Positions 46,662-58,600 are shown, counted from the stretch's first letter. The stretch is DNA of 64,000 bases from Trichoderma breve (GCF_028502605.1 NW_026611594.1:699501-763500); one strand, 5' to 3'. Made by a program: numbers and translations. The notes: generated by a model not told the origin, from the letters alone.

Positions 46662-47102
46662 ATGCCCGAACCAACTTTCCAGCTATGGGAATTCACCCTC
46701 CTCCACGGCAAAGACATGCACTACCTCGTCCTCATTCAACTCACGCACAACGAGACTTCGCTCGCCAACCTAAAGCGAAACCTCAACAATGCAATTTCTC
46801 GTGGTGAAGTCGTCATTCATCCGCGGGTGTACACGAACCAAGACGTGATCAACATACAGACGTCTGCGGTTGACGTCATTAGACTGTTTGAGAGCACGAA
46901 TGATTGTGTGGATCTTATTGTTGCGAGTGGGGAGCTGGATGTTAAGAAGGCGAGGCATAAGGCGAGAGAGAAGGAGGAGGAGTGGTTTGAGGCTGTTTTT
47001 GGGGATTCAAAGTTTCCGAGGTGGGAGGGTTTGGGGGGGAGGGTTGTGAGTTTGTTTGAGGGGAGGTATTGGCCGGTGGAGGGTGAAGAGGAGGCGAGTT
47101 GA
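46662..47102 (+). CDS. Small protein of unknown function
   Basis: An intronless 146-residue frame with good promoter context: TATA box 126 bp upstream and a CA-rich leader ending in AAAAATG. I recognise no family. Residues 1-60 look globular (FQLWEFTLLHGKDMHYLVLI), and residues 95-115 are a charged helix (KKARHKAREKEEEW), followed by aromatic residues. No signal peptide or membrane segment. The first half uses C-ending codons while the last 180 bp or so are G/T-rich, as in the Nudix gene at 35409. It ends only 32 bp from the end of the convergent NmrA-like remnant. Confidence 0.65.
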   Translation: MPEPTFQLWEFTLLHGKDMHYLVLIQLTHNETSLANLKRNLNNAISRGEVVIHPRVYTNQDVINIQTSAVDVIRLFESTNDCVDLIVASGELDVKKARHKAREKEEEWFEAVFGDSKFPRWEGLGGRVVSLFEGRYWPVEGEEEAS

Positions 47103-47134
47103 GAATGTGAAAGCAGCATTTCTTTTATATAAAT

Positions 47135-47625
47135 CTACCAAAGTGCTGATTTGCGGAGGTATTCTTCCAACGTGGTAGTTCTGTCGAATAGGAACTAAAT
47201 TATCATCAACATAAGTACGAATGGAAAGAAGTCCTCGATACTTACTTGAGTTGCCTCCAAAGGTCGCTTCTTGGCTGATGGGCCGAAATACTCAAAGTCT
47301 CGCAGTAGTTGCCAAGCCTCGGACATTTCTTGCCCCACGGAAGCAGTATATTCAGAGTCAGACAGATGTTCGAGTCTTAAAGTCTTGCCTGTAACTCGAG
47401 AGAAAATCTCGCAAATGTCTTTGACTGTGTACCATCCCTCCGCCAGGACAAAGTGCTGTCCCAATGCTTCCGACTTCTTCAAGAGAGAAGCAACGACCCA
47501 TTTGCCTGTATCGGGGGCAACATCTATTGAAGGAATTTCTGTCGTTTCAAGGAGTGGAAGTTTCATGGTCTGGCCATCATTCGATTCTGTGGAAAATAGG
47601 ACTCGATTGGCATCAGAGACTCTTC
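47135..47625 (-). pseudogene. NmrA-like protein, C-terminal half only
   Basis: Two joined segments (47625-47246 and 47194-47135, intron 51 bp) give about 145 residues matching the second half of NmrA-like NAD(P)-binding proteins: LPLLETTEIPSIDV, PDTGKWVVASLL, HFVLAEGWYTVKDICEIF and a closing TTLEEYLRKSALW. NmrA-like proteins are atypical short-chain dehydrogenase relatives that sense NAD(P) redox state. The N-terminal Rossmann half with GXXGXXG is absent. Upstream on this strand all frames are broken by stops as far as the HET gene. The 3' splice site and C-terminus are still perfect, so the loss may be recent, or an N-terminal exon is beyond my recognition. I call it a truncated pseudogene with moderate confidence. 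Confidence 0.55.
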
Positions 47626-48183
47626 CTGCAGTTGTTGAGAGAATCGGTCAACGTAAGACCGGGATGCGAGTGAGTCCAAGGCGCAAATGGTTAGTGCTGT
47701 CGCCGACTGTATTACACGCCGAGCTGCCACCTCGTCTTAAGAAGAACATTGAACTTGAAACCCCTTGCGTGTCAAAATTCTTCGATGAGAGAGTTCAAAA
47801 GGCCATACTGATTATCCTTTCTCGATCGAGAGTGTAGAAATTGGAATTGATATAGAGGACACATAAATCTTCCATGGCATAAGTCCTGAAAGTGACAGGA
47901 TGGCGGGTCGATGAGGGGCAGGCGAGGCAACGCCCAATCAGAATTCCTCAAGACGGGATATATTCCTTAAGCCGGTATATAATACCGTGGGAGAGAGGTA
48001 TGCGCATAAGAATCCTTCTACACCGTAATTCCGCTCAAAAAGCAGTCCAATTACGCTTCGGGTCCTCTTTTCATCTTCCAAGTCTACTGCTTCTAATATA
48101 AAGCGTGCAAAACAAATGTCAAAACTAGAGGCTAGATGTTTGACTGATGTTTTGACGTCCCGTACTACTCCCATAATACAGGT

Positions 48184-50502
48184 ATGGCCCTATGCGATAA
48201 GTGCAAGGTCTTTGGTGTCTACGATGCTATACTTGGTTTGCCCGGCCATGACTCGAATGGAGACGAGCTTTCATCATGCTCCATCAGCAATTGGCACGCC
48301 CATCTCAAAGACATTCATGAGTCTTCGGGTAGCTGCAACCTCTGCGCTATCGTCATGAAAGGCTGGAGAGAATATCGGCCCGAACTCATCAAGAGTGACC
48401 TACAGAATGCCTCGTTCCCTCTTGAAGATCCGCCGGAAGATCTCTATGATGACATTGCGACCATTGATGCATATCTCAATGGAGGGGTTGAGGTGGAAGT
48501 CGAGCGGATCAATCGCTCGGACGACGGGCGGCACAAAGTGCAGTTCATACTGACAGTCAGATGCCATGTAGGTATCAGAACTTCCTCGGACGGCCATGGC
48601 GCGCTATGTGCTCGATTTAGAATTGCAGACACCAGTTCGTACCTCGGCTGAATGTATTATGGCGGCTGTGGCACTGACATATCCGCAGGCTCCAATAGTG
48701 TTGTGCCGTGGGACCGCTTGGCTGGTCAAGATCCTTTGTCCGTTCAGGTTGTTGAGATTTCTCGCACCTGGTTAAAGACTTGTAACGATAACCATCAGTC
48801 CTGTGTTGCTGAGTCTCCTCAGTTGCCAGCTCGCTTCTTGGACATAGCTGACGATGCTGATTTCTCTCATGTTTTCCTTAAAGAGCTGCGAGTCTTTGAC
48901 CACAGCACAGACAGTCGCTATGTTGCTCTCAGCCATTGCTGGGGCACAGGCCAGAATCTGTGCACAACTCGGTCGACTTTGCAAAAGCACAAGCATGGAA
49001 TCAAGGTGTCCGAACTGCCCCCGACATTCAGAGATGCTGTGAATGTCACGAGAAACCTAAGCGTGCGATATCTCTGGATCGACTCTCTGTGTATAGTCCA
49101 GGATGACCCGCACGACTGGCAGATAGAATCAGCCAAGATGGCTTCAATATATCGAGACGCCTATTTCGTCCTTGGCGCTGCTTGCGGCGAGTCTGACGCT
49201 CAGGGCTTTCTCCACGCGCGCCATTGGCAAGATGTGGTTACGCTTACACCGTTAGACACAGGGACAACTTTGGCCCTACAACTCTTACCCACTGAGACCG
49301 ATGAAGATCACGTCGACCCGGTTTCCCAGGAACCTCTGAGTAAGCGCGCTTGGTGCCTCCAGGAGAGATACCTTCCCCGAAGAATGCTGTTGTATGGATC
49401 CCAGCGGATCCTGTGGGAATGCCAGAAGATGAGCGCCAGCGAAGAGGGCGACATAACGCTGCATGACGGCAGCCATCTAGAGCGGATCTGCAAGACAGCC
49501 AACATACCGGCGTCTGTCCTTGCACGTGCATGTAGGGGGCGCTATGAAGGAGACAAGGATGTGAATTATGTCGACTGGTATAAAATGGTTGAGGACTATA
49601 CCGGACGTTTCATCACAAAAGCTTCTGATCGGCTGCCTGCCCTAAGTGGTTTGGCCAAGGCTATATCTCAATCATCCAAAGATGAATATCTGGCAGGCCT
49701 GTGGAAGAATGGCCTAATCGAGGGTCTAACTTGGTGCGGGAGTCAAGGAGCCGAAAAGTTAGAAGAGCCCGGAGAGTACATCTCTCCGTCATGGTCCTGG
49801 GCATCCGTCGCTGGAACAGTCCGGTTTCCTATATACAGCTGGTATGAGCGAGCCCGCTGGTCAGCCAACATGTCCGATTTCGAGCCACTAGCGGAGTACG
49901 TGAGCCATTCGTTAGACCTTCTGGACCTAGACCAACACGGACGTCTCAAGGGGGGATGGTTACGGATCAATGCGCCTCTATTCCCAATCATATCTCTAGA
50001 GCCTCGTCAGAGTTCACCACCAAGTCTCGTTTTATACTTTGGCGTGGCCCCAATGCGATCTCCTTTTGCAGACAAAACAATCGGGGTGCGGCTAGAGTCC
50101 ACGCACGAAACAATAGAGGCATGGCTAGAGGGCGGATTTGACAAACCGCACGACGAAAACGTCTCCCTCGACCAACTTTTCGTTGTCTTCTTAACTCGGC
50201 TACCATTGATCCTTGAAAATGGCTTCATGGAGCACCGATTTGGCCTCATCGTCAAGAAGACGGGAGATGGTGAGCAGTACCGGCGCGTTGGCTTCGTCGA
50301 TGGGCTTGTTCTGCGGAAAGTGTATACTCGTCTGAAGAGGTGGGCTTTGAAAATTGCAGGTGATCCTGATGCAGAGGCATATGGAGTTGCGGGATTCCGA
50401 CGACCTTTACAGGATGGAGATATGCATAATTTGGATGAACGTCCCAACAGACTAGCATACGATGCGTTATGGGTCCATGGAACCGATATAACTCTAGTAT
50501 AA
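48184..50502 (+). CDS. HET-domain protein (heterokaryon incompatibility type)
   Basis: Two exons (48184-48634, 48689-50502) encode 754 residues. The 54-bp intron removes an in-frame TGA at 48649; its donor is a weak GTTCGT, but it has a CTGAC branch-like site and CGCAG end. The N-terminus has the Cys/His segment common in these proteins (MALCDKCKVF, SCNLCAIV). The HET domain shows YVALSHCWG, LPPTFRDAVNVTRNL and YLWIDSLCIVQDDP, then RAWCLQERYLPRRMLLY. HET-domain proteins trigger nonself recognition and cell death after hyphal fusion, usually with a partner; many paralogues have unknown roles. The C-terminal third has no domain I recognise. No NLR partner is in view. Confidence 0.9.
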
Positions 50503-51154
50503 TGAGACTGTCAGTCCTGTCTGTCTGATCAATCTAATAAACAACGCTTGACTATTACAAAACTGAGGAGGTCGTTTGATTAGATAAACAAAACCTACTA
50601 CTTGTGTTAAGCAGCATTTAAGTTGCTCTCATCCTTGTGCCAAGTAAACGCCAAGATTGGCCATATCTATTACTATTATAGTTAACCCTATATCATTATT
50701 CCACAGCGCTTTATACCACATTTAATAAAATTATAACCCATGAGCTATAAAGCAAGGGGAATGGTTTAATAGATACAGGGAGGCTTCGTATGGCTAAACA
50801 AATAAATAACACTTTAGGGTTAATATCAAGTATAGCATTTCTTCGACAAAGATAGCGTCTGTTTGCTCATGTCGAAATAATTTCTGATTAAATCACGGCG
50901 ATGTAATATGATACAAGTGTGAAAGCGCGAAAGTCTCGTCTCGTCTCTGATGCGTATCGTACAAGTACATGTATATTCGACTCGAATTCGATATATCGAT
51001 TATATGGCGACTGAAGCAGAGTCGTGTAATCCAAACAGTCAAATAGACTGGGTAACGGTGGCGTATTAAAGAATTATATATCAAGTTTCAGTCATTCAGC
51101 GTAATGTCGTCGATGAGGCCCACGACGCCTCGAACCCGGGCATATGGGTGAAAA
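50503..51154. other. AT-rich convergent spacer
   Basis: Between the 3' ends of the HET gene (plus) and the first GT32 gene (minus). No gene seen. Confidence 0.5.
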
Positions 51155-52703
51155 TTATAATCCGCGTTGTGGCGCCGGGACCTTGGTCCAGTCTTTGCAA
51201 AGACCAAATACTGTGCGACAAAACTTGCCATACTCGACTAGCAGATCGAATTTCCGCCATGAGCCCAAGGCATGATGGACAAGTCGGGCATCTGGATCCG
51301 TAATAGGCTTCGAACCCATGTTTCCGTAGGATCCGCGACCGGGGCTGTAAAACGTGTCAGTCTCCACGACAGAATGACCAGGCGTAAACGCTATTTACCT
51401 GAAGCCAGTAATTGGCAAAATCAAAGCATCTGCCACGAGCTTCGTTTTGCCTCCGTCTTTCAGCCCAGTTAGGGCGTTCCACCTAAACCCATTGTCATGC
51501 TCCAGCCACAGGAGAGTAGCCAGCGTGACAGCAGCAGGACCGGTTCGCGTGAGAGGGTCGGCCCTGTTGGGATCATTCGTAGTCGCATTCTTTTCCAAGA
51601 GCACCTCGGCGTAAAGATTGTCCATGAACTGCTTCAGGGCCGGGTGCCCAGGAGCAGACGCCAGCGCCCATTGAGTAAGCTGGATCGGATACGTGTATCC
51701 CATCCGCCAATAGGTGTTTGTATTTGGATCTGTGTCAGCTTCAAGCCCCCAGATAAGGTTAACGGGCTGTTTGCCATTGGCGGAAGGCGAAGCAGCCTCC
51801 TCTTCGGGATTCTTGAAGCCGTAGCTTTTACCAGTGATATCATCAATCCATCGAGCAAGATCTGACGGGCCGACCCAATGCGCCGGGTGTCGGAGAGGTT
51901 CTGTATCAATGTCGGCATACTACAGTGGGTTAGAGGCGATTGAAATTTAAAGATGGGAAGAATACGGCTCATGGCCTCGTCAAGAGCAATACGTACAATC
52001 CCTCCAAAGTATAGGCACGTCACGATGCGGAAGATGTCTGCCCTCTCGACGGGCGTGAAGATTGCGTTGAAATCCTCAACAAACCCCTTATCATACTTAT
52101 CCATGAGCATGGCGATTCCTTCGTCGTCCCAAAAGAAGTACGCCATAGGCTCACTATTGTTAGGAGACGCGGAATACTCAAGCCACCGCTCGACCCATGG
52201 GACGACATCAGGCTTCCAGGTGTTGACCTTGGATGAAGCTCCGGTCTGATGCATCAGAAGTGGAACGTTGGAAAAGGCCACCTGCCGTTCGCGTGCGAAG
52301 AGGGCGGCCGTGGACGCCAGACTTGCAGCCTCGACAATGTCTGTTGGCGGCGTCTGGTCGTCGGCGAGCCAGCTCGGAGGAATGTACCATGCTAGGCGTT
52401 GGTGTCAGCAGCAAACTCTCGTAGAAAAGTTACAATTCTGTGGTTTTGAATTTGGCTCGGGTTATGTCATGCCACCAGGCCCGAACGCCACAAAGTTAAC
52501 AGCAGCTTACCTCCTCCAACTCCATCAAACGAGTGAATGTGCTTCCATACTAAAGGATACTGTTGTTCCAGCTGCCGGGCGTCAAATTGGGGGATTTCCT
52601 TCCGCTGGCCGCCGGAGAGAAGCCAGAATGCCACTGTAAAGGCCAGGGCGGACAGCAGCATGAGCCGCAGCCGCCGGCGCAACAGACTATGTGGGAGCAA
52701 CAT
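51155..52703 (-). CDS. GT32 family glycosyltransferase (Och1-like), type II membrane protein
   Basis: Four exons (52703-52511, 52391-51997, 51919-51399, 51344-51155) encode 432 residues. Residues 1-30 are a basic stretch plus a hydrophobic anchor (LMLLSALAFTVAFWLL), giving a Golgi type II topology. The GT32 fold shows VPLLMHQTGAS, a FTPVERADIFRI helix, YFGGIYADIDTEP with the metal-binding DXD at Asp199-Asp201, and a late GPAAVTLATLL. Family members move mannose or other sugars from nucleotide sugars onto glycans or lipids. The acceptor is not clear. Every intron join keeps frame and completes a family motif. A second GT32 gene lies 1.5 kb upstream on the same strand but is too diverged to be a recent tandem copy. 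Confidence 0.88.
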
Positions 52704-54207
52704 TTGGCTTATGGGAACAAATCAAATGACCTGTGACGCGACAGGCATACGTCTTCGTAAAGACGCTGTAACTCCGAGCACAGCAAACTGGCGATAGTAC
52801 AATCAAGGCTCACGGGCTCAAACGAGTTAGTCCCTTCGCGGGGGGATCCCGACAACTTGCAGCAAAGCAAGCAAGCACGAGATACGAGACAATTTAGACG
52901 ACTGTCTGTTTTTGACAGGATGACACGCACAAACAGTCTCTGTTCTGGAACCGGCGAGGCTCAGAGGGTGCTTTGACCAAGGCAAGGCACAGCACAAGCC
53001 ACGAGCCAGAGCCCAGAGAGAACAAGGCCAAAATCCAACACGTCGCAGATTCTTACCAGCACCGCCAGACACAAATAAAATCAGGGGCCAGACTGTGGTT
53101 CTCGGCCCTTCTCCGAGCTGGCAGGGGGGGCATTCATTCGGCTACTGGCACAGGTAAGCCCTGGATCGGTGGCCCGAAGCTGCGGCTGTCGTAGCAACTA
53201 CAGTAGTTTGGGCGCCAACAGTGGCGCAGCCGAGCCCGGGCGCCGAAGAAGTCGAGGGACGGCGGTACTTTGTACGTAAAGATGATGCGGAATGGCATTG
53301 GATGGAGTCGATGGAGGTGGAAGAGGCGAGGTGAATTGGGAGGAAGAGAAGTGAAAAGGGAAAAGGAGGAGAGACAAAAACGAGGTAGAAACTCGTGTAC
53401 CTGGGTACCGTACACAGAGCCTGGTACCTTCCGCTGGAAAACTCAGTCTGCCGCACCTTCCCTTCGGCCTGGGGCGTCCGCGGGAAGGAGCCTGGATGGC
53501 ACCTGCGCGATGCCATTTGCTGCGCGCGGGCTCGCCTAGTCCCGACCAGGCATCGATACGGCGACTAGCTCCTTCCCCCGGCGCTGGCCCAAGTAGTGCT
53601 AAGGTAGTGCTAAGGTAGCACCTCGTCCTAAGTATCGCTCAAGGCACTTTTAGGCCGCGTCCCGGCAGAGTCTCGACTTGCGAGTGACTTGTGTGCTTAG
53701 CTCCAGATTCGAAAAAGCTTGGCACTGCAGATCCAAAAAGCTTAGCCATGGCATGTATCCCGAGTCTCGTCTGAGTACCGGGTACCTGTGGTTTGCCTTT
53801 TGCTCTCGTCACTCTTTTTTTATGATTTGTATGGGCTCGATCTCCGTCGGAATTAACTATGCCATCCAATACTGAATCTCTGAGATGACGACTCCCCAGT
53901 GTCTAAGTCGTGAATAGGATCTTGTGTCACTGTGAATTGGACTATTGGAGGCTGAATTGAATTGTGTAGAAACAAAAAAAAAAATATTCCAAGGCTCTAT
54001 TAACGGGTATTACTGAAATACAACTAACCAAGCTATAGATGTACATGGTGAAACATGAGAAGAAATAAAAGAAACGAAAAAGAAAACGCGGGAGGTCCTT
54101 TCCTTCTGGACCCTACATAACCTCGCGTATGTTGTGCCTGTTGCCCTATGTGCACCTGTGTGCTGTGTGTCCGTGTTTTTTTGTGGTTGTGAATGTGATT
54201 GTGTTTG
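52704..54207. other. Intergenic between two GT32 genes
   Basis: GC-rich then AT-rich spacer of 1.5 kb. It contains an 11-bp tandem repeat at 53593-53618 and an inverted GTGTAC/GTACAC pair near 53395-53415. No coding frame recognised. Confidence 0.45.
53593..53618. repeat. GTAGTGCTAAG tandem repeat
   Basis: Two perfect 11-bp copies plus the start of a third. Confidence 0.8.
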
Positions 54208-55227
54208 TTATACGAGTGACCGATCCCCCATGCAATTACACCATACCCGCCGCACAATTAATCTCCTCCTGACCAACAGTGCCACTGCGACGCCCACGCA
54301 AAAGAAGACAACCTGGTGCAGCCTCCGGCCCAGCGACGTGATGAATCTAGCGTCGTATGAGTGCCAGGATGAGCTCCCCAAGTGCTCGAATATGGGGGTT
54401 GTTACCCGCCCGTTGAGGCTGTGCATCGGTCCGGGAAGGATCTTCAGGCTGCTCCGGTCAGGTTGGGCGGCGTGGATGACCGAGGCATAGTGGCAGCCCG
54501 TGCTGAACATGACAGTCGCGTAGGGGAGGCCCAGCCAGTGCTTGTTGTAAGTGGCCAGGTTATTGACAATATCGCCGACGAAACTGTTGCGCCTGCTGGA
54601 CATCATGAAACCAACGGAGAAGCCGACAGGATGAGCTTCAGGCGCCACGAAACTGAATCGTCGAAGAGGGCCGAGGGCGCGTGTGCATTTGAGGTCCATG
54701 TCGAGCACCACGCCGCCGAATTCATAGAGAAGCATGTAGCGGAGAGCGTCGATTCGTTCAACGGGGTATGTGTAACTGTCCCACATCTCCTTGAGGTCGG
54801 GGAACTTGTCCTCCACGAATTGAGCGGCAGTGTCGTCTGTCCACACGTGAGTTTCCCAGCCGGGATGGATGTCGATGCAGCTCTGAACCGTCTCCTTCCA
54901 CTCTGTCCTCCATTGGGTGCCATGTCTGCCGAGGGCGATGTGGTGTAAAACGGGGGGCACGAGGTCCTCATAGGGGGATGCCGAGAGCTGGTTTATACTG
55001 TAGTTGGAAAATGTGACGTCGAAGTTATCTCGTTCTTGTGAGAGGAGGAAACTTTCGCGATGGGCCCTCCAGTGAAGTGGGAGGGCGGCCAGCGTCCATG
55101 AGGTGTAGAGGAGATGGCGGAAGCAGAAGATGGCTGAGAAGAAACTCAGTATCGCTAACCAAAGAAAGGTTCGCGCTCTTCTTTCGATTTTGTCGTTGGC
55201 AGATCCGGAGTCGTGTAGTTTGATCAT
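54208..55227 (-). CDS. GT32 glycosyltransferase, inositol-phosphoceramide mannosyltransferase-like
   Basis: Single exon of 339 residues. I use the ATG at 55227, since the upstream frame opens only with TTG. Residues 20-40 form an N-terminal membrane segment (FLWLAILSFFSAIFCF). The catalytic part has PPVLHHIALG, HPGWETHVWTD, YPVERIDALRYMLLYEFGG and the DXD motif at Asp176-Asp178 (VVLDMDLKC). A second membrane stretch sits near the end (VVFFCVGVAVALLV). This plan matches the yeast Sur1/Csh1 type of GT32, catalytic subunits that add mannose to inositol phosphoceramide in the Golgi. Assignment to that reaction is by family resemblance. It lies upstream of another minus-strand GT32 gene. Confidence 0.87.
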   Translation of the reverse strand: MIKLHDSGSANDKIERRARTFLWLAILSFFSAIFCFRHLLYTSWTLAALPLHWRAHRESFLLSQERDNFDVTFSNYSINQLSASPYEDLVPPVLHHIALGRHGTQWRTEWKETVQSCIDIHPGWETHVWTDDTAAQFVEDKFPDLKEMWDSYTYPVERIDALRYMLLYEFGGVVLDMDLKCTRALGPLRRFSFVAPEAHPVGFSVGFMMSSRRNSFVGDIVNNLATYNKHWLGLPYATVMFSTGCHYASVIHAAQPDRSSLKILPGPMHSLNGRVTTPIFEHLGSSSWHSYDARFITSLGRRLHQVVFFCVGVAVALLVRRRLIVRRVWCNCMGDRSLV

Positions 55228-57432
55228 GATGCCAATGCTAGACAACTAGCGTTGGGAGATGGAGAGGAAGGAAAGGGGGAGAGAGACAAATGGATGAATG
55301 ACTGGAATGTGTCTCGGGTTCCAGGAAGAAAGAAAAAGAAAAGAGCGATGGTGAGGTTCTTGTTCGAGTTGTAATACGCCAGGAAAAGAGAGAATTAGAA
55401 GAATAGGAGCATTATTTGAACATTAAAGTTTAGTTGAACATGTTTTGTGTCAAGGCAGAGAGGCGTGTGGGTAAAAAAGGAGGGAGTTGTTTTGGTTTCC
55501 AACTGGAGTAGCGGCTTTGAATCTGAGGACGAAGAGCCCTCGCAACACCATTACTCGATTTAGCTCATCTAACCAAAGTCGGGGCCTCTCGTACTTCCGC
55601 TCTTATTCTGACATAGCCCCCGTTCCACTCGTTGAATCTCAGTAGCGCGTCATTGGACAATGCACACCTTGCAAAAAGGAGCTGGCACCCACAGCCAAGA
55701 CACCCAAGTACGAAAGAGCTGGCGTGGATCGCTAACCGTACCCGTGATTACGGGCCAATCCTACACCCCTCCACTCCCCTTTCCCCTGTACGGCGTCAAT
55801 CCTGAGAAGAGTTCGACAAATTAATCCAGTGGCAGTACAGTACGTACTATTCGGATTGAGAGAATTGAATGAGAGATGCTGAAACATGAGGTCACAGCTC
55901 AGAGTATGAGTTGTCTCAACAGTGCTTACGGACTAAAGAATATCTCGTCTACTTGGTTGACAAGTGTTGTCAGGGGACATACATGAGCGCTTCTACTAAT
56001 CAAGAATATATTTTCGAACAGAGCGTGATCGCCAAGGCCTTTGTCTATTTAAATGACCATGTCTATTGGTGAGATGGAGAAGCTGAGTGAGTCAGGGCGA
56101 GAGTGTCAAGTCCTTGTATCATTTGTTCGACCCTGTGCGCGCCACGATATGCCCATTCGTGGGATTGGTCCGTCAGAGTGACATGATGAAGCCACGCTAA
56201 CCCCCATCGCTTATTACCCATCAGCAGCTTAAATTTGCCCCCAAAAACGAGATGGGACTCTGGTCTGGTCAAGGTAACAAGCCATGCGCATGAAAAACAC
56301 TCGTTCGTTATAGGGCTGCCAAATAAGCCCTAGCAAGCGCGCGGCGTGTCAAAACCACGCAGGCGAGTCCGCCAAGCAAGTGCCAGGTAAGGCCGTCGCA
56401 GCAATTACACGTACCGACCCGGGAAACGGACCCTCTTTCGTTCACCTCATGCAACATCATTGCCGAATTGGAGCATGGAGCTGTGCAGATTTCGGCATCT
56501 CGGCATGGGGTGGTGGCGGTCTTGGCCGGAACGCAGGCTTGGCTTTCTTGGAATGAGAAGCTCGGCACATGCCTTGTAGAGACGGGTACGGTACTTGGGG
56601 CTTCGGCTGAATACGATACGCTTATAATACGACTGTTGATTTTAAAAAACGAACCATGTCTTGGCAAGTTCGACCATGTGAAAGGGACATGGACGGCTTG
56701 TCTCAGGGTGTGGGGGGCGGCTGTGTCGTTGTATCGGCTTCAGCTTTGCAATATTGGTTACACGAGGAATTCGTGCAAAAGAGCCGCAAGAGACTGGTAC
56801 CCGAATACTACTTGTACTTTTCAACGGGGTCCTTGTCATGCTAGTACGAAGCAGGTACGAGTCCAATGGGACAAGTACCCGGTGCCTTTATATCAAGCCT
56901 GCAAGTGTCATCACTGGTTTGACAGGGATTGGGCGGGTCTGGGCGAGCTAAAAGCCTTGCCTTACCACGCTCAAAGTTCCAAACTTCATTTGTCATTTGC
57001 TCATCCTGTTGCACTTTTGCGGTAGAACGCCAGTGTGGCACGCCCCCCAGCGAATTGGCACGCACTGAAATAAGATCCCTGGCTCTGTAACCCACAGCTC
57101 AGGATTGGGCCAAAGCTGCAGTCAAGCTTTTGTGGCGGCGAGCCAGCCTGGTTCCAGAACGAATAAGCCATGAGGCGGTGCTTGTGTCGCTGTTTCCGGG
57201 TCCCAATGCCAATGCCACGTCGGTTCTGGCCCAGTTTGGCACAGTTTACTCATCAGTCTTACATCTTCAAACTAGGAGCTGGAACGTTTGGGCACTGACA
57301 AGCACATTTTCAACTCGCGAGTCCCGCTCTAAGCGGCTTAAACAGTCCCTTATTTTGTTATCCCCCTTCCTTCTTCCTCTCGTTTCCCTCGTGACTTTTG
57401 CGTTTTATTTTTGTCACAAGCACGTGCTGGCC
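55228..57432. other. Divergent intergenic region
   Basis: About 2.2 kb between the GT32 gene (minus) and the GPI12-like gene (plus). A plus frame is open from 57130 into the GPI12-like gene but only from a TTG codon. Other frames have no domains. Confidence 0.45.
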
Positions 57433-58600
57433 ATGGCGCGCAAAATCCGCGATACCAAAGTCTTCAAGGCCTGCTATTGGCTTGTGGGCACGCGAAGCCG
57501 ACGCCGCACCCTGCTTCGGGTAGCCATCGTCATACTCGTCATCCCTATTGTCTTACAATGGTTCCTCGCCTATATCGTCGGTAGTGATGCACGCCTGCTG
57601 CCGCCGGAACTGCTACGGTCAAAGAGCCTCCTGGTGGTGACGGCACATCCCGACGATGAGTGCCTCTTTTTCTCGCCAACCATCCTGGGCATCCTCGATA
57701 GGAACCGTGCCATCAATGGCGGGTTGCTAGTCATGTCGACCGGTTAGTTTGTCCTTCCTCTTGGCTCCATTTTCCCCGCATTAGACGAGGCTGTGCTAAG
57801 ACAGTCGTCACTTGCGACGTGTGCCACTATTCAGGAAACAACTATGGCAAAGGCGAGACGCGCAAGCAAGAGCTGAAAGGCTCATGTCAAGCCTTGGGTA
57901 TCAACCCATCGAGATGCGAGGCATTGAATCACCCTAGCCTCCAAGACAATCCCCGCAAGTGGTGGGATACAAACCTCATCCAGGCCATCGTGAGGGAGTA
58001 TGTCAAGAAGTGGGAGGTTGACGCCGTAAGACCCCTTTCCCCCCTCTCTTTTACAAGCTTAGCTCGACGTACTGTGGGATGCTGACGTACATTAACCAAC
58101 TGCATAGATAATTACCTTTGACGAAGGTGGTGTGTCTGGACACATCAACCACAGAGCTGTCAGTGCAGCCGTGAGGTACGCCACTTCCTTGCATTGTATC
58201 CTGAGCGATGTAACGCACTCCATCTGCTTGAACTTGCACTGACTCCTCACCGTGTTGTAGTGAATATGTGTTGGGTGACAAAGATGCTCCTCCAGCATAT
58301 AAGCTTGTCACCACGGCAGTTCTCAGGAAATATACTTTCTTGTTCGACCTGCCATTGACAGCGCTGTCTTTTACTTGGCGAATCATCTCTGCGATTTTTT
58401 ATCCGTCCACAAAAGCGAGCCCAGAGATTAGCTCAAAGGCTCTGTTGGCCAATTCGTGGCATCGTTATGTCATGACGCGCGGCGCCTTTGCCAGTCATGA
58501 AAGCCAGTATACGTGGGACCGCCACTTGTACATGATCCTCAGTCGATACGTGTGGTTCAACGATCTCAAGAGAATACCGACACAAATAGGATCATCATAA
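57433..58600 (+). CDS. GPI12: N-acetylglucosaminyl-phosphatidylinositol de-N-acetylase (PIG-L/Gpi12)
   Basis: Four exons (57433-57742, 57835-58025, 58108-58175, 58261-58600) encode 302 residues. The enzyme removes acetate from GlcNAc-PI, the second step of GPI-anchor synthesis, at the ER membrane. Residues 25-49 form a membrane segment (VAIVILVIPIVLQWFLAYIV). The zinc-binding AHPDDE motif is at residues 71-76, and the downstream histidines appear in SGHINHRA. YGKGETRKQELKGSCQALG is also typical. The ATG at 57433 is the first in frame, giving a short cytosolic lead before the membrane segment. All splice joins keep frame and complete motifs. A tRNA gene begins 213 bp downstream. Confidence 0.92.

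Noticed and set aside
47271..47837. 188-codon plus frame
   Set aside because: Antisense to the NmrA-like remnant, whose motifs and splice site are convincing on the minus strand.
48649..48651. In-frame TGA as stop-codon readthrough or gene break in the HET gene
   Set aside because: A 54-bp intron (48635-48688) with a branch-like CTGAC and CGCAG end removes it and keeps the frame.
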